From Gemmatimonas sp. (GTDB lineage: Bacteria > Gemmatimonadota > Gemmatimonadetes > Gemmatimonadales > Gemmatimonadaceae), in the NCBI GenBank assembly GCA_011390935.1, contig JAABRL010000024.1, forward strand, positions 1 to 64,000: 64,000 nt of DNA. Direction: 5' to 3'. This document shows, in pieces, positions 41,900 through 50,834 of this stretch. How positions within the stretch are numbered: position 1 is the stretch's first letter; each line of letters begins with the position of its first letter. The notes below the pieces were generated by a model, which had not been told where the DNA came from, ran no database searches, and was given only the letters and a program-made list of their open reading frames with translations. Both the position numbers and the translations under genes were made by a program.

Positions 41900-44290
41900 A
41901 TGACCGAGCCCCGTGTTCGTGCGCGCGCGCGCGCCATGTTTCGTTGTGCCGTCGTCGCTGGTGCCGTGGTGCTTCACGGGGTGCTCCCGCGAATGGCGCA
42001 CGCCCAACCGACCCCCACGGTTCCGCAAGACAGCGCCGTGGTCACGGTGCGTGTGCGCGCGGAGGCCGACCTGCGCGTGGAATCCGCAATCGTGCGGAGC
42101 GGCGCCGTTGGGGCGCAGACGGACGCCCGTGGTGAGGCCACGCTCCGTCTTTCGGCGGGGCGACGTGTGATCAGCGCGAGCAAGCTGGGCTATCGGACCG
42201 ACTCCGTGGCCGTGCTGCTGCGCGCGAACGGCGACACCACCATCACGATCGCGCTGGTTGCCGAGCGCGTGGAAGTGCAGGGCGTGATCGTCACCGCGAC
42301 GCGCGGCGAGCGTCGTGTGGAGGACACGCCGCTTCGCGTGGAGATCATTGACCAGGAAGAGGTGGCCGAAAAGCTCACGATGTCGCCCGGTGATATCGCG
42401 ATGATGCTCAATGAAACGGGCGGCTTGCGTGTGCAGACCACGAACCCGTCGCTTGGTGGTGCGAATGTTCGCATTCAGGGACTGCGTGGACGGTACTCGC
42501 TGCTGCTGGCCGATGGGTTGCCGCTGTATGGCGGGCAGGCGGGAGGTCTGGGACTGTTGCAGATCCCGCCACTCGATCTCGAGCGGGTCGAGATCATCAA
42601 GGGCACGGCCTCCGCGTTGTACGGCAGCTCCGCTCTAGGCGGCGTGATCGATCTCGTGAGCAAGCGCCCTGGAAACGAAACCGAACGCACCGCACTCATC
42701 AACCAGACATCGCGTGGTGGCACCGATGCGGTGCTCTTTGCCAGTGCTCCGCTGGGCGAGCGCTTCGGGGCGACGGTGCTCGCGGGGGCCCACACGCAGG
42801 GGCAGAACGATCTGGATGCCGACGGATGGACCGATATGCCGGGGTACGCTCGTGCCGTGGTTCGGCCTCGCGTCTTTTTCGACAACGGGAGTGGCCGCTC
42901 TGCCTTCGTCACCGGCGGGTTCACCTCCGAGAATCGCGAAGGGGGTACACTGCCGGGCGCCGTGACGCCGGCTGGCACATCCTTCATCGAATCGTTGCGC
43001 ACGCGCAGAGCCGATCTCGGTGCGCTGGCGCGATTCGTTGGCAGTGAGGCGAAGCCGTTGTTCGGTGCGGATGCATTGCGGAGCGGCATCCTCACCGTGC
43101 GCGGATCGGCGATGGAGCAGCGGCATCAGCATCGTTTCGGCGACGTCGCGGAGCATGATCGGCATCGCACCTGGTTCGGCGAAGCGGCATTGGCCGTGCC
43201 GCAGGGGCCGGCCACGTACCTCGCGGGTGTGGCGCTGCAGCAGGAGACCTACCGCGCATCGAATGTGCGCGGCTTCGACTATGCGTTCACCATTCCGGCG
43301 GTGTTCGCGCAGCTCGACGTGGACGCGCGCTCGTGGCTGTCTCTCTCCACGAGTGTGCGCATGGACGCCCACAGCGACTATGGCACGTTCGTGAACCCGC
43401 GCGTGTCGGTACTCGCGCGTCGGCCTGCCGAGGGGCGTTTCGCCGGCTGGAGCACTCGCCTCTCGGCGGGCACCGGGGCCTTTGCGCCGAACCCCTTTGT
43501 CGAAGAGACCGAAGTCACCGGGCTCACGCCGGTGCTGCCGCTGAACCTGCCGCTGAACGAACTCGTCGCGGAGCGCGCCATGAGCGGATCACTCGATGTC
43601 GGCGGTCCGATCGAGCTGGAGCACGGTCGCCTGCAGGTCAACGCGACGCTGTTCGGTTCGCGCGTGACGGATCCGCTGCAGGTCGCCGGCATTCCGGCAC
43701 CCGCGGCCACGCAGCTGTCGCGCCTGGCGATCGTGAATGGGATGGGCCCAACGCAGACGTGGGGTGGCGAGCTGCTCGCGCGCGTCGATCGCGAACTCGG
43801 GGAGGATGACGGAGACGAGGAGGCCCCGAGGCTGCGCGTGACCGGGACCTATACGTTCCTGCGCTCGACCGAGTGCAATCTGGAGGCGGAACGTCCGGCA
43901 AACTGGCGCGGTCCGATGGGCTGCAACCGGCATGAGGTGGCGCTCACACCGCGGCATGCGATCGCGCTGGTCACCATGATCGAGCAGGAAGGCAGAAGTC
44001 GCCTCGGCCTCGAACTCTATTTCACGGGCCGTCAGCGACTCGAGCAGAACCCGTTTCGTGGCGAGAGCCGCCCGTACCTGATCGTGGGACTCATGGGTGA
44101 ACGCGCCGTTGCGACCCGCGCGGGCACGGCGCGGCTGTTTCTGAACCTCGAGAACCTCACCAACGTGCGGCAGACGCGCTTTGATCCGCTCGTGCTACCC
44201 GAACGCGGGCGCGGCGGACGCTGGACGACCGATGCCTGGACCGAGTTGGTGGGGTTCACGGTGAACGGCGGCGTGCGCTTTCAGTGGTGA
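41900..44290 (+). CDS. TonB-dependent outer-membrane receptor
   Basis: A 796-residue receptor. A signal peptide (best from Met13, MFRCAVVAGAVVLHGVLPRM, cleaved after AHA) is followed by a carboxypeptidase-regulatory-like beta domain (about 45-125). The plug domain has VIVTATRGERRVEDTPLRVEI and GGANVRIQGLRGRYSLLLADG, and a 22-strand barrel ends with aromatic GGVRFQW. It imports a chelate or other large substrate with TonB energy; FepA/CirA-like features do not fix which one. The DUF-type N-terminal domain resembles that of SusC-like and Gemmatimonas receptors. No TonB or periplasmic binding gene is adjacent. Confidence 0.9.
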   Translation: MTEPRVRARARAMFRCAVVAGAVVLHGVLPRMAHAQPTPTVPQDSAVVTVRVRAEADLRVESAIVRSGAVGAQTDARGEATLRLSAGRRVISASKLGYRTDSVAVLLRANGDTTITIALVAERVEVQGVIVTATRGERRVEDTPLRVEIIDQEEVAEKLTMSPGDIAMMLNETGGLRVQTTNPSLGGANVRIQGLRGRYSLLLADGLPLYGGQAGGLGLLQIPPLDLERVEIIKGTASALYGSSALGGVIDLVSKRPGNETERTALINQTSRGGTDAVLFASAPLGERFGATVLAGAHTQGQNDLDADGWTDMPGYARAVVRPRVFFDNGSGRSAFVTGGFTSENREGGTLPGAVTPAGTSFIESLRTRRADLGALARFVGSEAKPLFGADALRSGILTVRGSAMEQRHQHRFGDVAEHDRHRTWFGEAALAVPQGPATYLAGVALQQETYRASNVRGFDYAFTIPAVFAQLDVDARSWLSLSTSVRMDAHSDYGTFVNPRVSVLARRPAEGRFAGWSTRLSAGTGAFAPNPFVEETEVTGLTPVLPLNLPLNELVAERAMSGSLDVGGPIELEHGRLQVNATLFGSRVTDPLQVAGIPAPAATQLSRLAIVNGMGPTQTWGGELLARVDRELGEDDGDEEAPRLRVTGTYTFLRSTECNLEAERPANWRGPMGCNRHEVALTPRHAIALVTMIEQEGRSRLGLELYFTGRQRLEQNPFRGESRPYLIVGLMGERAVATRAGTARLFLNLENLTNVRQTRFDPLVLPERGRGGRWTTDAWTELVGFTVNGGVRFQW

Positions 44291-44320
44291 CACGCGGACT
44301 GCCGTGACGCGCGTCGCCGT

Positions 44321-45361
44321 CTAGATCGCCCGATTCAGTCGCGACAGGCGGAAGGGTCGGCGCACGCCTGACGACGCCTCCGCCGAGTCACTGGCCGATT
44401 CGTGTTGCTCGGCGTCAGCGGGCACAGGGGCGGCCGTCTGCGAAGCAGCGGGCGCGGTCGCGGCGGCCGCCGCCGCGGCGGGTGCCGCCGCGGAGGGTGA
44501 CACCGCGATGGGAGCCGCTGCGACCGGAGCTGCGCCGAAGATGTCGTCCGCGCTCGAGACCGCCGGAATGCTCGGTACGGCGAGCGTTGGTGGGGCGACC
44601 GCCGGCGCTGCGACCGGCGCCGCCGGCGTGACTTCCGGCGTGACCGCCGGCGTGACCGCCGACTCGACAGCGGGCGCTGCCACCGGCGCCGTCTCCGGCG
44701 CACGCTGCCGCGCGGCAGCCCCATGACGCGTCCACGGACGCACCGGCTCCTCGCTTGCCACCTCGCGCTTCACGCCCGCCGATCGCACCGGCTGCTCCGG
44801 CAGGCCGGCGATGCGCGCTTTCGAGAGCGCGATGTCGGCGTCCAGCTCGGCCTCGCGCGTGATCTGGCGGATCTCCAGCTGCGTCACCGTGCTCTCGAGG
44901 CGCGCAATGAGCGTCGAGAGGGCATCGAGTACCGCGCGCAGCGGCAGGTCGTGTGGCGCGGTGCCCACGTCGTAGTCGGCCCATACGCGGGCGCCGCCGT
45001 TCTCGGGGGCGACGCAGCAGCGCAGGCGCGCGTCCGAGCCCACCACCAGAAAGCGCGTGGCGATCGGGGGCCCCACCAGCCGGTCGTGACGGATGACATA
45101 GTGCACCGAGTTGCCACCGGGACTGCCAGCGCCGGCGCGGATCTGCGGCACATCGTGCGACGCGGTGGACTGCAGCAGGCGCGCGGCCTGTCGCACCAGC
45201 GTGCTCACGTACAGGCCCGCCTTGCGGTCGGTGGACTGGTCGAGGTGCTGGACCGTGCGCACACGCTTGCCGAGCCCGATGGCCATGGCCACCAACGCAC
45301 GGGCGTCGGCGATCGGATCGGATTCCGGGGCGGGGGAGCCGGCGGGCGTGGGAGCAGCCAT
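44321..45361 (-). CDS. protein of unknown function with Ala/Pro-rich tail
   Basis: A 346-residue soluble protein. The N-terminal 210 residues look globular (ALVAMAIGLGKRVRTVQHL, TRFLVVGSDARLRCCVAPENGG, LSTLIARLESTVTQLEIRQI with a short coiled coil). From about 215 to 330 it is low-complexity Ala/Pro/Val with imperfect TPxVTP and PAVAP repeats. It ends in a basic RRPFRLSRLNRAI. No signal peptide or membrane segment is visible. The ATG at 45361 is preferred over a longer frame reaching 46114 that would run antisense to the next gene. It is convergent with the receptor gene. I recognise no family. Confidence 0.65.
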   Translation of the reverse strand: MAAPTPAGSPAPESDPIADARALVAMAIGLGKRVRTVQHLDQSTDRKAGLYVSTLVRQAARLLQSTASHDVPQIRAGAGSPGGNSVHYVIRHDRLVGPPIATRFLVVGSDARLRCCVAPENGGARVWADYDVGTAPHDLPLRAVLDALSTLIARLESTVTQLEIRQITREAELDADIALSKARIAGLPEQPVRSAGVKREVASEEPVRPWTRHGAAARQRAPETAPVAAPAVESAVTPAVTPEVTPAAPVAAPAVAPPTLAVPSIPAVSSADDIFGAAPVAAAPIAVSPSAAAPAAAAAAATAPAASQTAAPVPADAEQHESASDSAEASSGVRRPFRLSRLNRAI

Positions 45362-45599
45362 CGAAAGGGTCGGAGAGGGTGGACGTGCCTTGGGGAGTGT
45401 CGGCCACAGACAGCCCCCCTTGAGTCGCCGGCCCCGACTGTTCCCGCGGCGTAACAGCCGTGCCTGTGGTGTATCACGCGCATCGGCCGCAGGGGGGAGG
45501 AGACCGTGCCCTCCACCCGTCGCGCTGGCAAGACTAGCTTTCAGGAATGTCTGCGATTCTCCCTTTTCTGACGCGAGTGTCCGTACGGAGGTCTGGCGT

Positions 45600-46310
45600 A
45601 TGAGCTTTCTGGGTCGGGCCGTGAGTACGGCCGTGCTGGTGGTTGGTGTGGCGGGGGCCTGGTGGTGGTGGAGCGGCGGCAATCTGCCGCTCCCCGAGGC
45701 AATCGCTTCGCGCATTCCCTTCGAGCCGCGTGGTGCCGACAGCATGAGCACGGCGCCGGCTGCGGGCTTGGCAACGGCACGCTGGCTGCCCATCGAAGAC
45801 GCCGGCTTTGCCGAAGCGCTCAAGCGAGTCTCGGTGTTGGCCGTGCGCGGTGGCCCGTCCATGGTCACGCTTGACGCCAACGAACTGCTGTCGTTCCTCG
45901 TGGAGCCGTTCCGTCGACAGCTGCCCACGACCGCCGAAGCGGCCACGGTGGCCGTCGCTGACGGGCTGCTGTACGTCAAGGCCGACGTGCCGCTCGAAGA
46001 CCTCGGGGGCGGCTCCATGCTGACCCCGCTGGTGGGGATGCTCAGTCGGCGCGATACCGTCATCATCGGCGGGTCCTTCGACCTCGTGGACGGACAGCGC
46101 GCGCAGTTCCTCATTCAGGAAGTGATCATCGGCGACTTCAGCGTGCCGCGTCCGCTGGTGCCCACGCTCATCGGCAACATCCGGCGCGGCATCATGCCCG
46201 AGTGGGTGGCCGAAAACGGCTATCCCGTCGAGCTGCCGCCGGCCGTTGGCGACATTCGCATTCGCAAGGACCGCATCACCGTCTACCGCGCTGAAGTGGT
46301 CACGCCGTGA
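45600..46310 (+). CDS. membrane-anchored protein of unknown function
   Basis: A 236-residue protein with one N-terminal helix (residues 5-25, GRAVSTAVLVVGVAGAWWWW) and an extracytoplasmic domain. The domain contains MVTLDANELLSFLVEPFRR, ATVAVADGLLYVKADVPLED and RIRKDRITVYRAEV, a pattern reminiscent of lipid-binding beta-alpha domains, but no family can be named. The ATG has GGAGG eight bases upstream. Its stop overlaps the start of the NtrX-like regulator (GTGA), so the two are co-expressed; it may be an output or accessory of that system. Confidence 0.7.
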   Translation: MSFLGRAVSTAVLVVGVAGAWWWWSGGNLPLPEAIASRIPFEPRGADSMSTAPAAGLATARWLPIEDAGFAEALKRVSVLAVRGGPSMVTLDANELLSFLVEPFRRQLPTTAEAATVAVADGLLYVKADVPLEDLGGGSMLTPLVGMLSRRDTVIIGGSFDLVDGQRAQFLIQEVIIGDFSVPRPLVPTLIGNIRRGIMPEWVAENGYPVELPPAVGDIRIRKDRITVYRAEVVTP

Positions 46311-47695
46311 GTTCGGCCATGGAACCGCGTCGCATTCTCGTGATCGATGACGAGGCCGGCATTCGCCAGGCGCTCGGCCAGCTGCTCGAATACGAAGGCT
46401 ACGCCGTTCAGACGGTCGCGAGCGGTCTCGAGGGGCTCACGGCGTACGACACCTTTCGTCCACATCTCGTCTTCCTCGACGTGAAGATGGCCGGCATTGA
46501 CGGCATCGAAACGCTGCGGCGCATGCGCGCGGCCGATCCGGCCGCGGTGGTCGTGATGATCAGTGGACACGCCACGATTCAGACCGCGGTGGAGGCCACG
46601 CAGCTCGGCGCGTTCGACATTCTCGAAAAACCGCTCGACACCGATCGGGTGCTGCTGTTGCTGCGCAACGCGCTCACACAGGCCGATCTCTCCGAAGAGA
46701 ACTCGCGGTTGCGGCAGACCATCGAGTCGCGCTATGAAATCGTGGGGAACTCGTTCGTCATTCGTGCGCTGCTCGAACGCATCGACAAGGTGGCCGCGAC
46801 ACCGGCGCGTGTGCTGATCACTGGCGAGAATGGCACGGGCAAGGAGCTGGTGGCGCGTGCGATGCACCGTGGCTCACCGCTGTCGCGTAAGCCGTTTGTC
46901 GAAGTGAACTGTGCCGCGATTCCCTCGGAGCTCATCGAGAGCGAACTGTTCGGTCACATCAAAGGCTCGTTCACCGGCGCCGTGGCCGATCGGGCCGGCA
47001 AGTTCGAGCAGGCCGATGGGGGCACGATCTTTCTCGACGAAATCGGCGACATGGCGCTCTCCGCGCAGGCCAAGGTGCTGCGCGTGCTGCAGGACGGTGT
47101 GGTCACGCGCATCGGTGGCAACAAGCCGGTACACGTCAACGTGCGGGTGATCGCCGCGACCAACAAGGATCTCGAGCAGGAGATCGCCGATGGCCGCTTT
47201 CGTGAAGACCTGTTCTATCGGTTGAACGTGGTGCCGATCGTGGTGCCGCCGCTGCGCGAGCGTCGCGAGGATATCGAGCCGCTGGTGGTGCACTTCCTGC
47301 AGCAGTTCGCGCAGCGTGATGGCCTGCCCAGGCGCGGTATCAGCACCGATGCGATCGCGCGGCTGGCCGAACTCGAATGGCCCGGCAACGTGCGCGAGCT
47401 GCGCAATACGGTCGAGCGCCTCGTGATTCTTGCCGCCGGTCCGCACATTGCGGTCACCGACGTGGAGCGTCTGGTGGGGCGACGCGCCGCCGAACCCACC
47501 GGGTTGGGGTCGCTGGCCGACTGCCGCACCTTCGAAGAGTTCAAGGATGCGGCGGAGCGCAGCTTCCTGCTCGCCAAGCTGCGTGCGTTCGATTGGAACG
47601 TGTCGGAGACGGCACGCGTGCTCGAGATGCCGCGCTCCAATCTGTACAAGAAGATCGAGCGATACGCGCTCACGCGTGAATCGTTGCCGACGTGA
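46307..47695 (+). CDS. NtrX-like sigma-54-dependent response regulator
   Basis: A 462-residue transcription activator. The receiver domain (1-120) has the acidic pocket VIDDEAG, the phosphorylated Asp in [10 protein letters not shown] and Lys in EKPLD. The AAA+ domain has [23 protein letters not shown] (a GSFTGA loop for sigma-54 in place of GAFTGA) and [10 protein letters not shown]. The Fis-type helix-turn-helix at the end is [23 protein letters not shown], as in NtrX. The start is the overlapping GTG or the ATG at 46319. The NtrY-like kinase at 20399 is the natural candidate partner though 22 kb away. Confidence 0.9.
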   Translation: MSSAMEPRRILVIDDEAGIRQALGQLLEYEGYAVQTVASGLEGLTAYDTFRPHLVFLDVKMAGIDGIETLRRMRAADPAAVVVMISGHATIQTAVEATQLGAFDILEKPLDTDRVLLLLRNALTQADLSEENSRLRQTIESRYEIVGNSFVIRALLERIDKVAATPARVLITGENGTGKELVARAMHRGSPLSRKPFVEVNCAAIPSELIESELFGHIKGSFTGAVADRAGKFEQADGGTIFLDEIGDMALSAQAKVLRVLQDGVVTRIGGNKPVHVNVRVIAATNKDLEQEIADGRFREDLFYRLNVVPIVVPPLRERREDIEPLVVHFLQQFAQRDGLPRRGISTDAIARLAELEWPGNVRELRNTVERLVILAAGPHIAVTDVERLVGRRAAEPTGLGSLADCRTFEEFKDAAERSFLLAKLRAFDWNVSETARVLEMPRSNLYKKIERYALTRESLPT

Positions 47696-47746
47696 TCGCG
47701 CGCCCGCGCACCCGATGAACTCCTTCGTGCCTTCACCGCTGCTGCC

Positions 47747-48313
47747 ATGACCGATCGCGATTGGGACAAGGAACTCGCGAAGATCGACAAGCAACTCGCG
47801 TCGATCTCCGATGAGGCGTTGGCCGCACCCGCGCCCCCCATGCCCACGGGCATGCCGCGAGGTGTTGCGGCACCGTCGCGTGTCGCGCCGGCCGCCGCCG
47901 CGGCCGCATCGCCCGCTGCAGGCGGCAAGGCGCGCTGGTTCACCTATACCAAGGTTGCGCTCGCGGCGACTGGTGCCGTGGGGATCTGGCTGTGGCCGTG
48001 GGCGGCCCGCTGCGGGCTGCCGCTCGCGGGGCTCGTGGGAGCCGCCGGCGTCGTCTCGCTGCTCGGCGTGTGGAGCGCGCGCGGCACGTGGCGCCATCGA
48101 CTCGGCCTCGCGCACGTGATCAGTCTGCTGGCGATCGTGTCGGCCGTCGTGTTGGGTGCCCGGGAAGTGCTGCCCCGTGTGGGCTATGCCGAACCCACCT
48201 TCGATCGCCCGGATCGGTGGAGCTGTCAGGCGGCACCACCAGCGGCAACGTCTCCAGAAGTGTCACCCACGACGCCCGGTACCACACCGCCTCCGTCCTC
48301 ATCGTCGTTGTGA
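47747..48313 (+). CDS. small membrane protein of unknown function
   Basis: A 188-residue protein with a charged start MTDRDWDKELAKIDKQLASI, an Ala/Pro linker, then three helices (about 68-85, 90-107, 120-138) and a Pro/Thr/Ser-rich C-terminal tail after CQAAPPAAT. The N-terminal helix resembles short amphipathic scaffolds, but no family is recognised. It lies 51 bases after the regulator gene and could belong to the same transcript. Confidence 0.65.
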   Translation: MTDRDWDKELAKIDKQLASISDEALAAPAPPMPTGMPRGVAAPSRVAPAAAAAASPAAGGKARWFTYTKVALAATGAVGIWLWPWAARCGLPLAGLVGAAGVVSLLGVWSARGTWRHRLGLAHVISLLAIVSAVVLGAREVLPRVGYAEPTFDRPDRWSCQAAPPAATSPEVSPTTPGTTPPPSSSSL

Positions 48314-48320
48314 GCAAGGG

Positions 48321-48337
48321 CGACTGATCATCAGTCG
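48321..48337. promoter_or_regulatory. 17-base palindrome before the aldehyde dehydrogenase gene
   Basis: CGACTGAT (48321-48328) and ATCAGTCG (48330-48337) are exact complements around one central base. The palindrome lies 33 bases before the ATG at 48371 and eight bases after the previous stop. The one-base centre excludes an RNA hairpin of that size, so a dimeric repressor operator is more likely. Confidence 0.5.
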
Positions 48338-48370
48338 TTACCACTCCGTGTCTCTCTCCATCGCATCGTC

Positions 48371-49855
48371 ATGACCGATTTCAAGAACTTCATCGCCGGC
48401 GAGTGGGTCGCGCCCAGCACCAATGCGTACTTCGAAAACCGCAACCCGGCCGACACGCGTGACCTGATCGGTCGCTTCCCCGCGTCCGGAGTGGACGACG
48501 TGGAGCGCGCGGTCGCGAGTGCGCAGCGGGGCTTCGATCTGTGGAAGCGCACACCGGCGCCGGCACGCGGTGATGTGCTGCGACGTGTGGGCGACATCAT
48601 GGTCACGCGCAAGGAGGAGCTCGCCGATTTGATGACGCGCGAGATGGGCAAGCCGCTCGCCGAAACGCGCGGTGACGTGCAGGAAGGGATTGACACGGCC
48701 TATTACGCCGCCACCGAAGGGCGTCGTCTGTTCGGACACACGGTGCCGAGCGAGCTCAAGAACAAGTGGGCCATGAGCTACCGTCGGCCGATCGGTGTGA
48801 CCGGTCTCATCACGCCGTTCAACTTTCCGCTCGCCATTCCCACCTGGAAGATGTTCCCCGCGCTCGTGTGCGGAAATTCGGTAGTGTTCAAGCCGTCGGA
48901 AGATGTGCCGCACACGGGGCATGTGTTCGTGGAGATCCTGCTCGAGGCCGGTCTGCCGCCCGAGGTGATTCAGCTCGTGCACGGCATGGGCGAGGTGGTG
49001 GGCAAGGCGATCGTGGAGCACGCGCAGGTGCCGGTGCTGTCGTTCACGGGCAGCACGGACACGGGCAGCTTCGTCGGCGAAACGGCGGGGCGCATGCACA
49101 AGCGGCTGTCGCTCGAAATGGGCGGCAAGAACGCGCAGATCGTGTTGAACGATGCCGACCTCGAACTGGCCGTCGATGGCGTGCTGTGGGGGGCCTTCGG
49201 GACCACGGGGCAACGTTGTACGGCCACCAGTCGTCTCATTCTGCAGGAGGGGATCCACGACCGGTTCGTGGCGCGGTTGGTGGAGCGCGCGCGCGCGCTG
49301 CGTCTGGGTGATGGTCGTGTGGCGGGCACCGATGTGGGACCGCTTGTACACGAAGCGTCGCGCGAGAAGGTGGAGAAATACGTGGCGATCGGACGATCCG
49401 AAGGAGCGGAGCTTGCGTGCGGTGGATCACGTCCCACGGACGCGTCGCTGGCTCATGGCTTCTTCTTCGAGCCCACGATCTTCACGGGGGTGAAGGCCGG
49501 ATCACGGCTCGAGCAGGAAGAGATCTTCGGCCCCGTGCTGTCGGTGATCAAGGTGGCGGACGCCGACGAAGCGTTCGCCGTGAACAACGGCGTGAAGTAC
49601 GGGCTCTCGTCGTCGGTGTACACGCGTGACGTCACGGTCGCGTTCCGCGCGCTGCAGGACCTGGACAACGGTATCACCTATGTGAATGCGCCCACGATTG
49701 GCGCCGAGGCGCATCTTCCGTTTGGCGGGGTGAAGCAGACGGGCAACGGGCACCGCGAAGGTGGCTGGGAAGTGTACGAGTTCTATTCGGAAACCAAGGT
49801 GGGCTACGTGGATTTCTCGGGAGCCCTGCAGCGCGCGCAGATCGACAACTACTAG
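48371..49855 (+). CDS. aldehyde dehydrogenase family protein
   Basis: A 494-residue ALDH with FNFPLAIPTWKMFPALVCGNSVVFK (fragment of the NAD-binding region, PFNFPLAIPTWK), the catalytic base in LSLEMGGKNAQIV and the nucleophile in TTGQRCTATSRL. The end GNGHREGGWEVYEFYSETKV then YVDFSGALQRAQID resembles enzymes for semialdehyde or aminoaldehyde substrates such as ketoglutarate semialdehyde. The natural substrate cannot be fixed. It is the second ALDH in the window and not close to the one at 26488. A palindromic operator candidate lies just upstream, and a hairpin terminator just downstream. Confidence 0.88.
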   Translation: MTDFKNFIAGEWVAPSTNAYFENRNPADTRDLIGRFPASGVDDVERAVASAQRGFDLWKRTPAPARGDVLRRVGDIMVTRKEELADLMTREMGKPLAETRGDVQEGIDTAYYAATEGRRLFGHTVPSELKNKWAMSYRRPIGVTGLITPFNFPLAIPTWKMFPALVCGNSVVFKPSEDVPHTGHVFVEILLEAGLPPEVIQLVHGMGEVVGKAIVEHAQVPVLSFTGSTDTGSFVGETAGRMHKRLSLEMGGKNAQIVLNDADLELAVDGVLWGAFGTTGQRCTATSRLILQEGIHDRFVARLVERARALRLGDGRVAGTDVGPLVHEASREKVEKYVAIGRSEGAELACGGSRPTDASLAHGFFFEPTIFTGVKAGSRLEQEEIFGPVLSVIKVADADEAFAVNNGVKYGLSSSVYTRDVTVAFRALQDLDNGITYVNAPTIGAEAHLPFGGVKQTGNGHREGGWEVYEFYSETKVGYVDFSGALQRAQIDNY

Positions 49856-49867
49856 TCAGCGGGATCG

Positions 49868-49891
49868 GGCCGGGGGGATGCACCCTCGGCC
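49868..49891 (+). terminator. hairpin after the aldehyde dehydrogenase gene
   Basis: GGCCGGGGG (49868-49876) pairs with CCCTCGGCC (49883-49891) with one G-T mismatch position and a six-base loop, 12 bases after the stop codon. The following CGCTTGCGTCTCCCTG is only weakly pyrimidine-rich, so terminator function is plausible but not proven. Confidence 0.5.
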
Positions 49892-49957
49892 GCTTGCGTC
49901 TCCCTGTGGGTCGCGCTTGATTCCGGAAGTCGTCCCTACCTCAGTTGGTGGTCCGAG

Positions 49958-50824
49958 ATGGATCCTTCGAGCAGTGTGCGCCCAGAGTCCGAGCCCGTTG
50001 GCGTGTCGTCGAGCGACACGTCCGCCCTCGGCGCAGCTACGGACACGGCCGAGCGCCTTGCGTCAGACGAAATGCTCCGCCTGGCGGCGCTGCGTGCGGC
50101 CAACAAGCGGACGTCGCGCATTCGGCTCGGCTGGTTCTTCGAGTGGATGCGGGTGTTTCCCGCCGCGGTCGCGCTGTTCCTCGTGCTGCGCGCCGTGCTC
50201 GTGGAGGCGTACAAGATTCCGTCGGGCAGCATGGAGGGTACGCTGCTCGTGGGTGACTTCCTGCTCGTGAACAAGCTGCTGTACGGCGCCACGATTCCGC
50301 TCACCAACGTGAAGCTGCCGGCGGTGCGCGAGCCGCGCCGCGGTGATGTGGTGGTGTTCGAGTGGCCGGTCGATCCGTCCAAGAACTTCGTGAAGCGCCT
50401 CGTGGCGCTGCCCGGCGATACTGTGTCCATGCAGCAAGGCGTGCTGCTGCTCAACGGACTCGAACAGGACGAGCGCTACGTGGTGCACACCGATCCCGGG
50501 GTCGATCCCACCGCCGAGGATTTCCGCTGGCAGCGCAGCTATCTGGTGCGCACCGCCACGGCCGCGCAGGTGCCCGCGCCACGCGGTGGCTATCGTCCCT
50601 CGCGCAACAACTGGGGACCGTTGGTGGTCCCGCAGGACCACTTCTTCGTGTTGGGTGACAACCGCGACAACTCGCTCGACAGTCGGTACTGGGGCTTCGT
50701 GCCCGACAGTCTGATGCGAGGGTCGCCTATGGTCGTGTACTACAGCTACTCGCCGGACTCGATGTCCACGGCGCCTTGGATCACCAATATTCGATGGAGG
50801 CGGCTTGGAGAGCGCATCCGCTGA
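49958..50824 (+). CDS. lepB: signal peptidase I
   Basis: LepB removes signal peptides from exported proteins. This 288-residue form has a Ser/Asp-rich N-terminal extension of about 55 residues, one membrane helix (about 66-85, RVFPAAVALFLVLRAVLVEAY) and the catalytic Ser in KIPSGSMEGTLL. The catalytic Lys lies in DPSKNFVKRLVALPGD. The box E region VLGDNRDNSLDSRYWGFVP is intact. It is followed by a sigma factor gene starting about ten bases after its stop and thus heads a housekeeping run. Confidence 0.95.
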   Translation: MDPSSSVRPESEPVGVSSSDTSALGAATDTAERLASDEMLRLAALRAANKRTSRIRLGWFFEWMRVFPAAVALFLVLRAVLVEAYKIPSGSMEGTLLVGDFLLVNKLLYGATIPLTNVKLPAVREPRRGDVVVFEWPVDPSKNFVKRLVALPGDTVSMQQGVLLLNGLEQDERYVVHTDPGVDPTAEDFRWQRSYLVRTATAAQVPAPRGGYRPSRNNWGPLVVPQDHFFVLGDNRDNSLDSRYWGFVPDSLMRGSPMVVYYSYSPDSMSTAPWITNIRWRRLGERIR

Positions 50825-50834
50825 GGTGCCCTCG

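Noticed and set aside
44321-46114. 597-codon frame extending the Ala/Pro-rich protein upstream
   Set aside because: The extension past 45361 runs antisense to the anchored-protein gene at 45600, which has a good ribosome-binding site and is coupled to the regulator.
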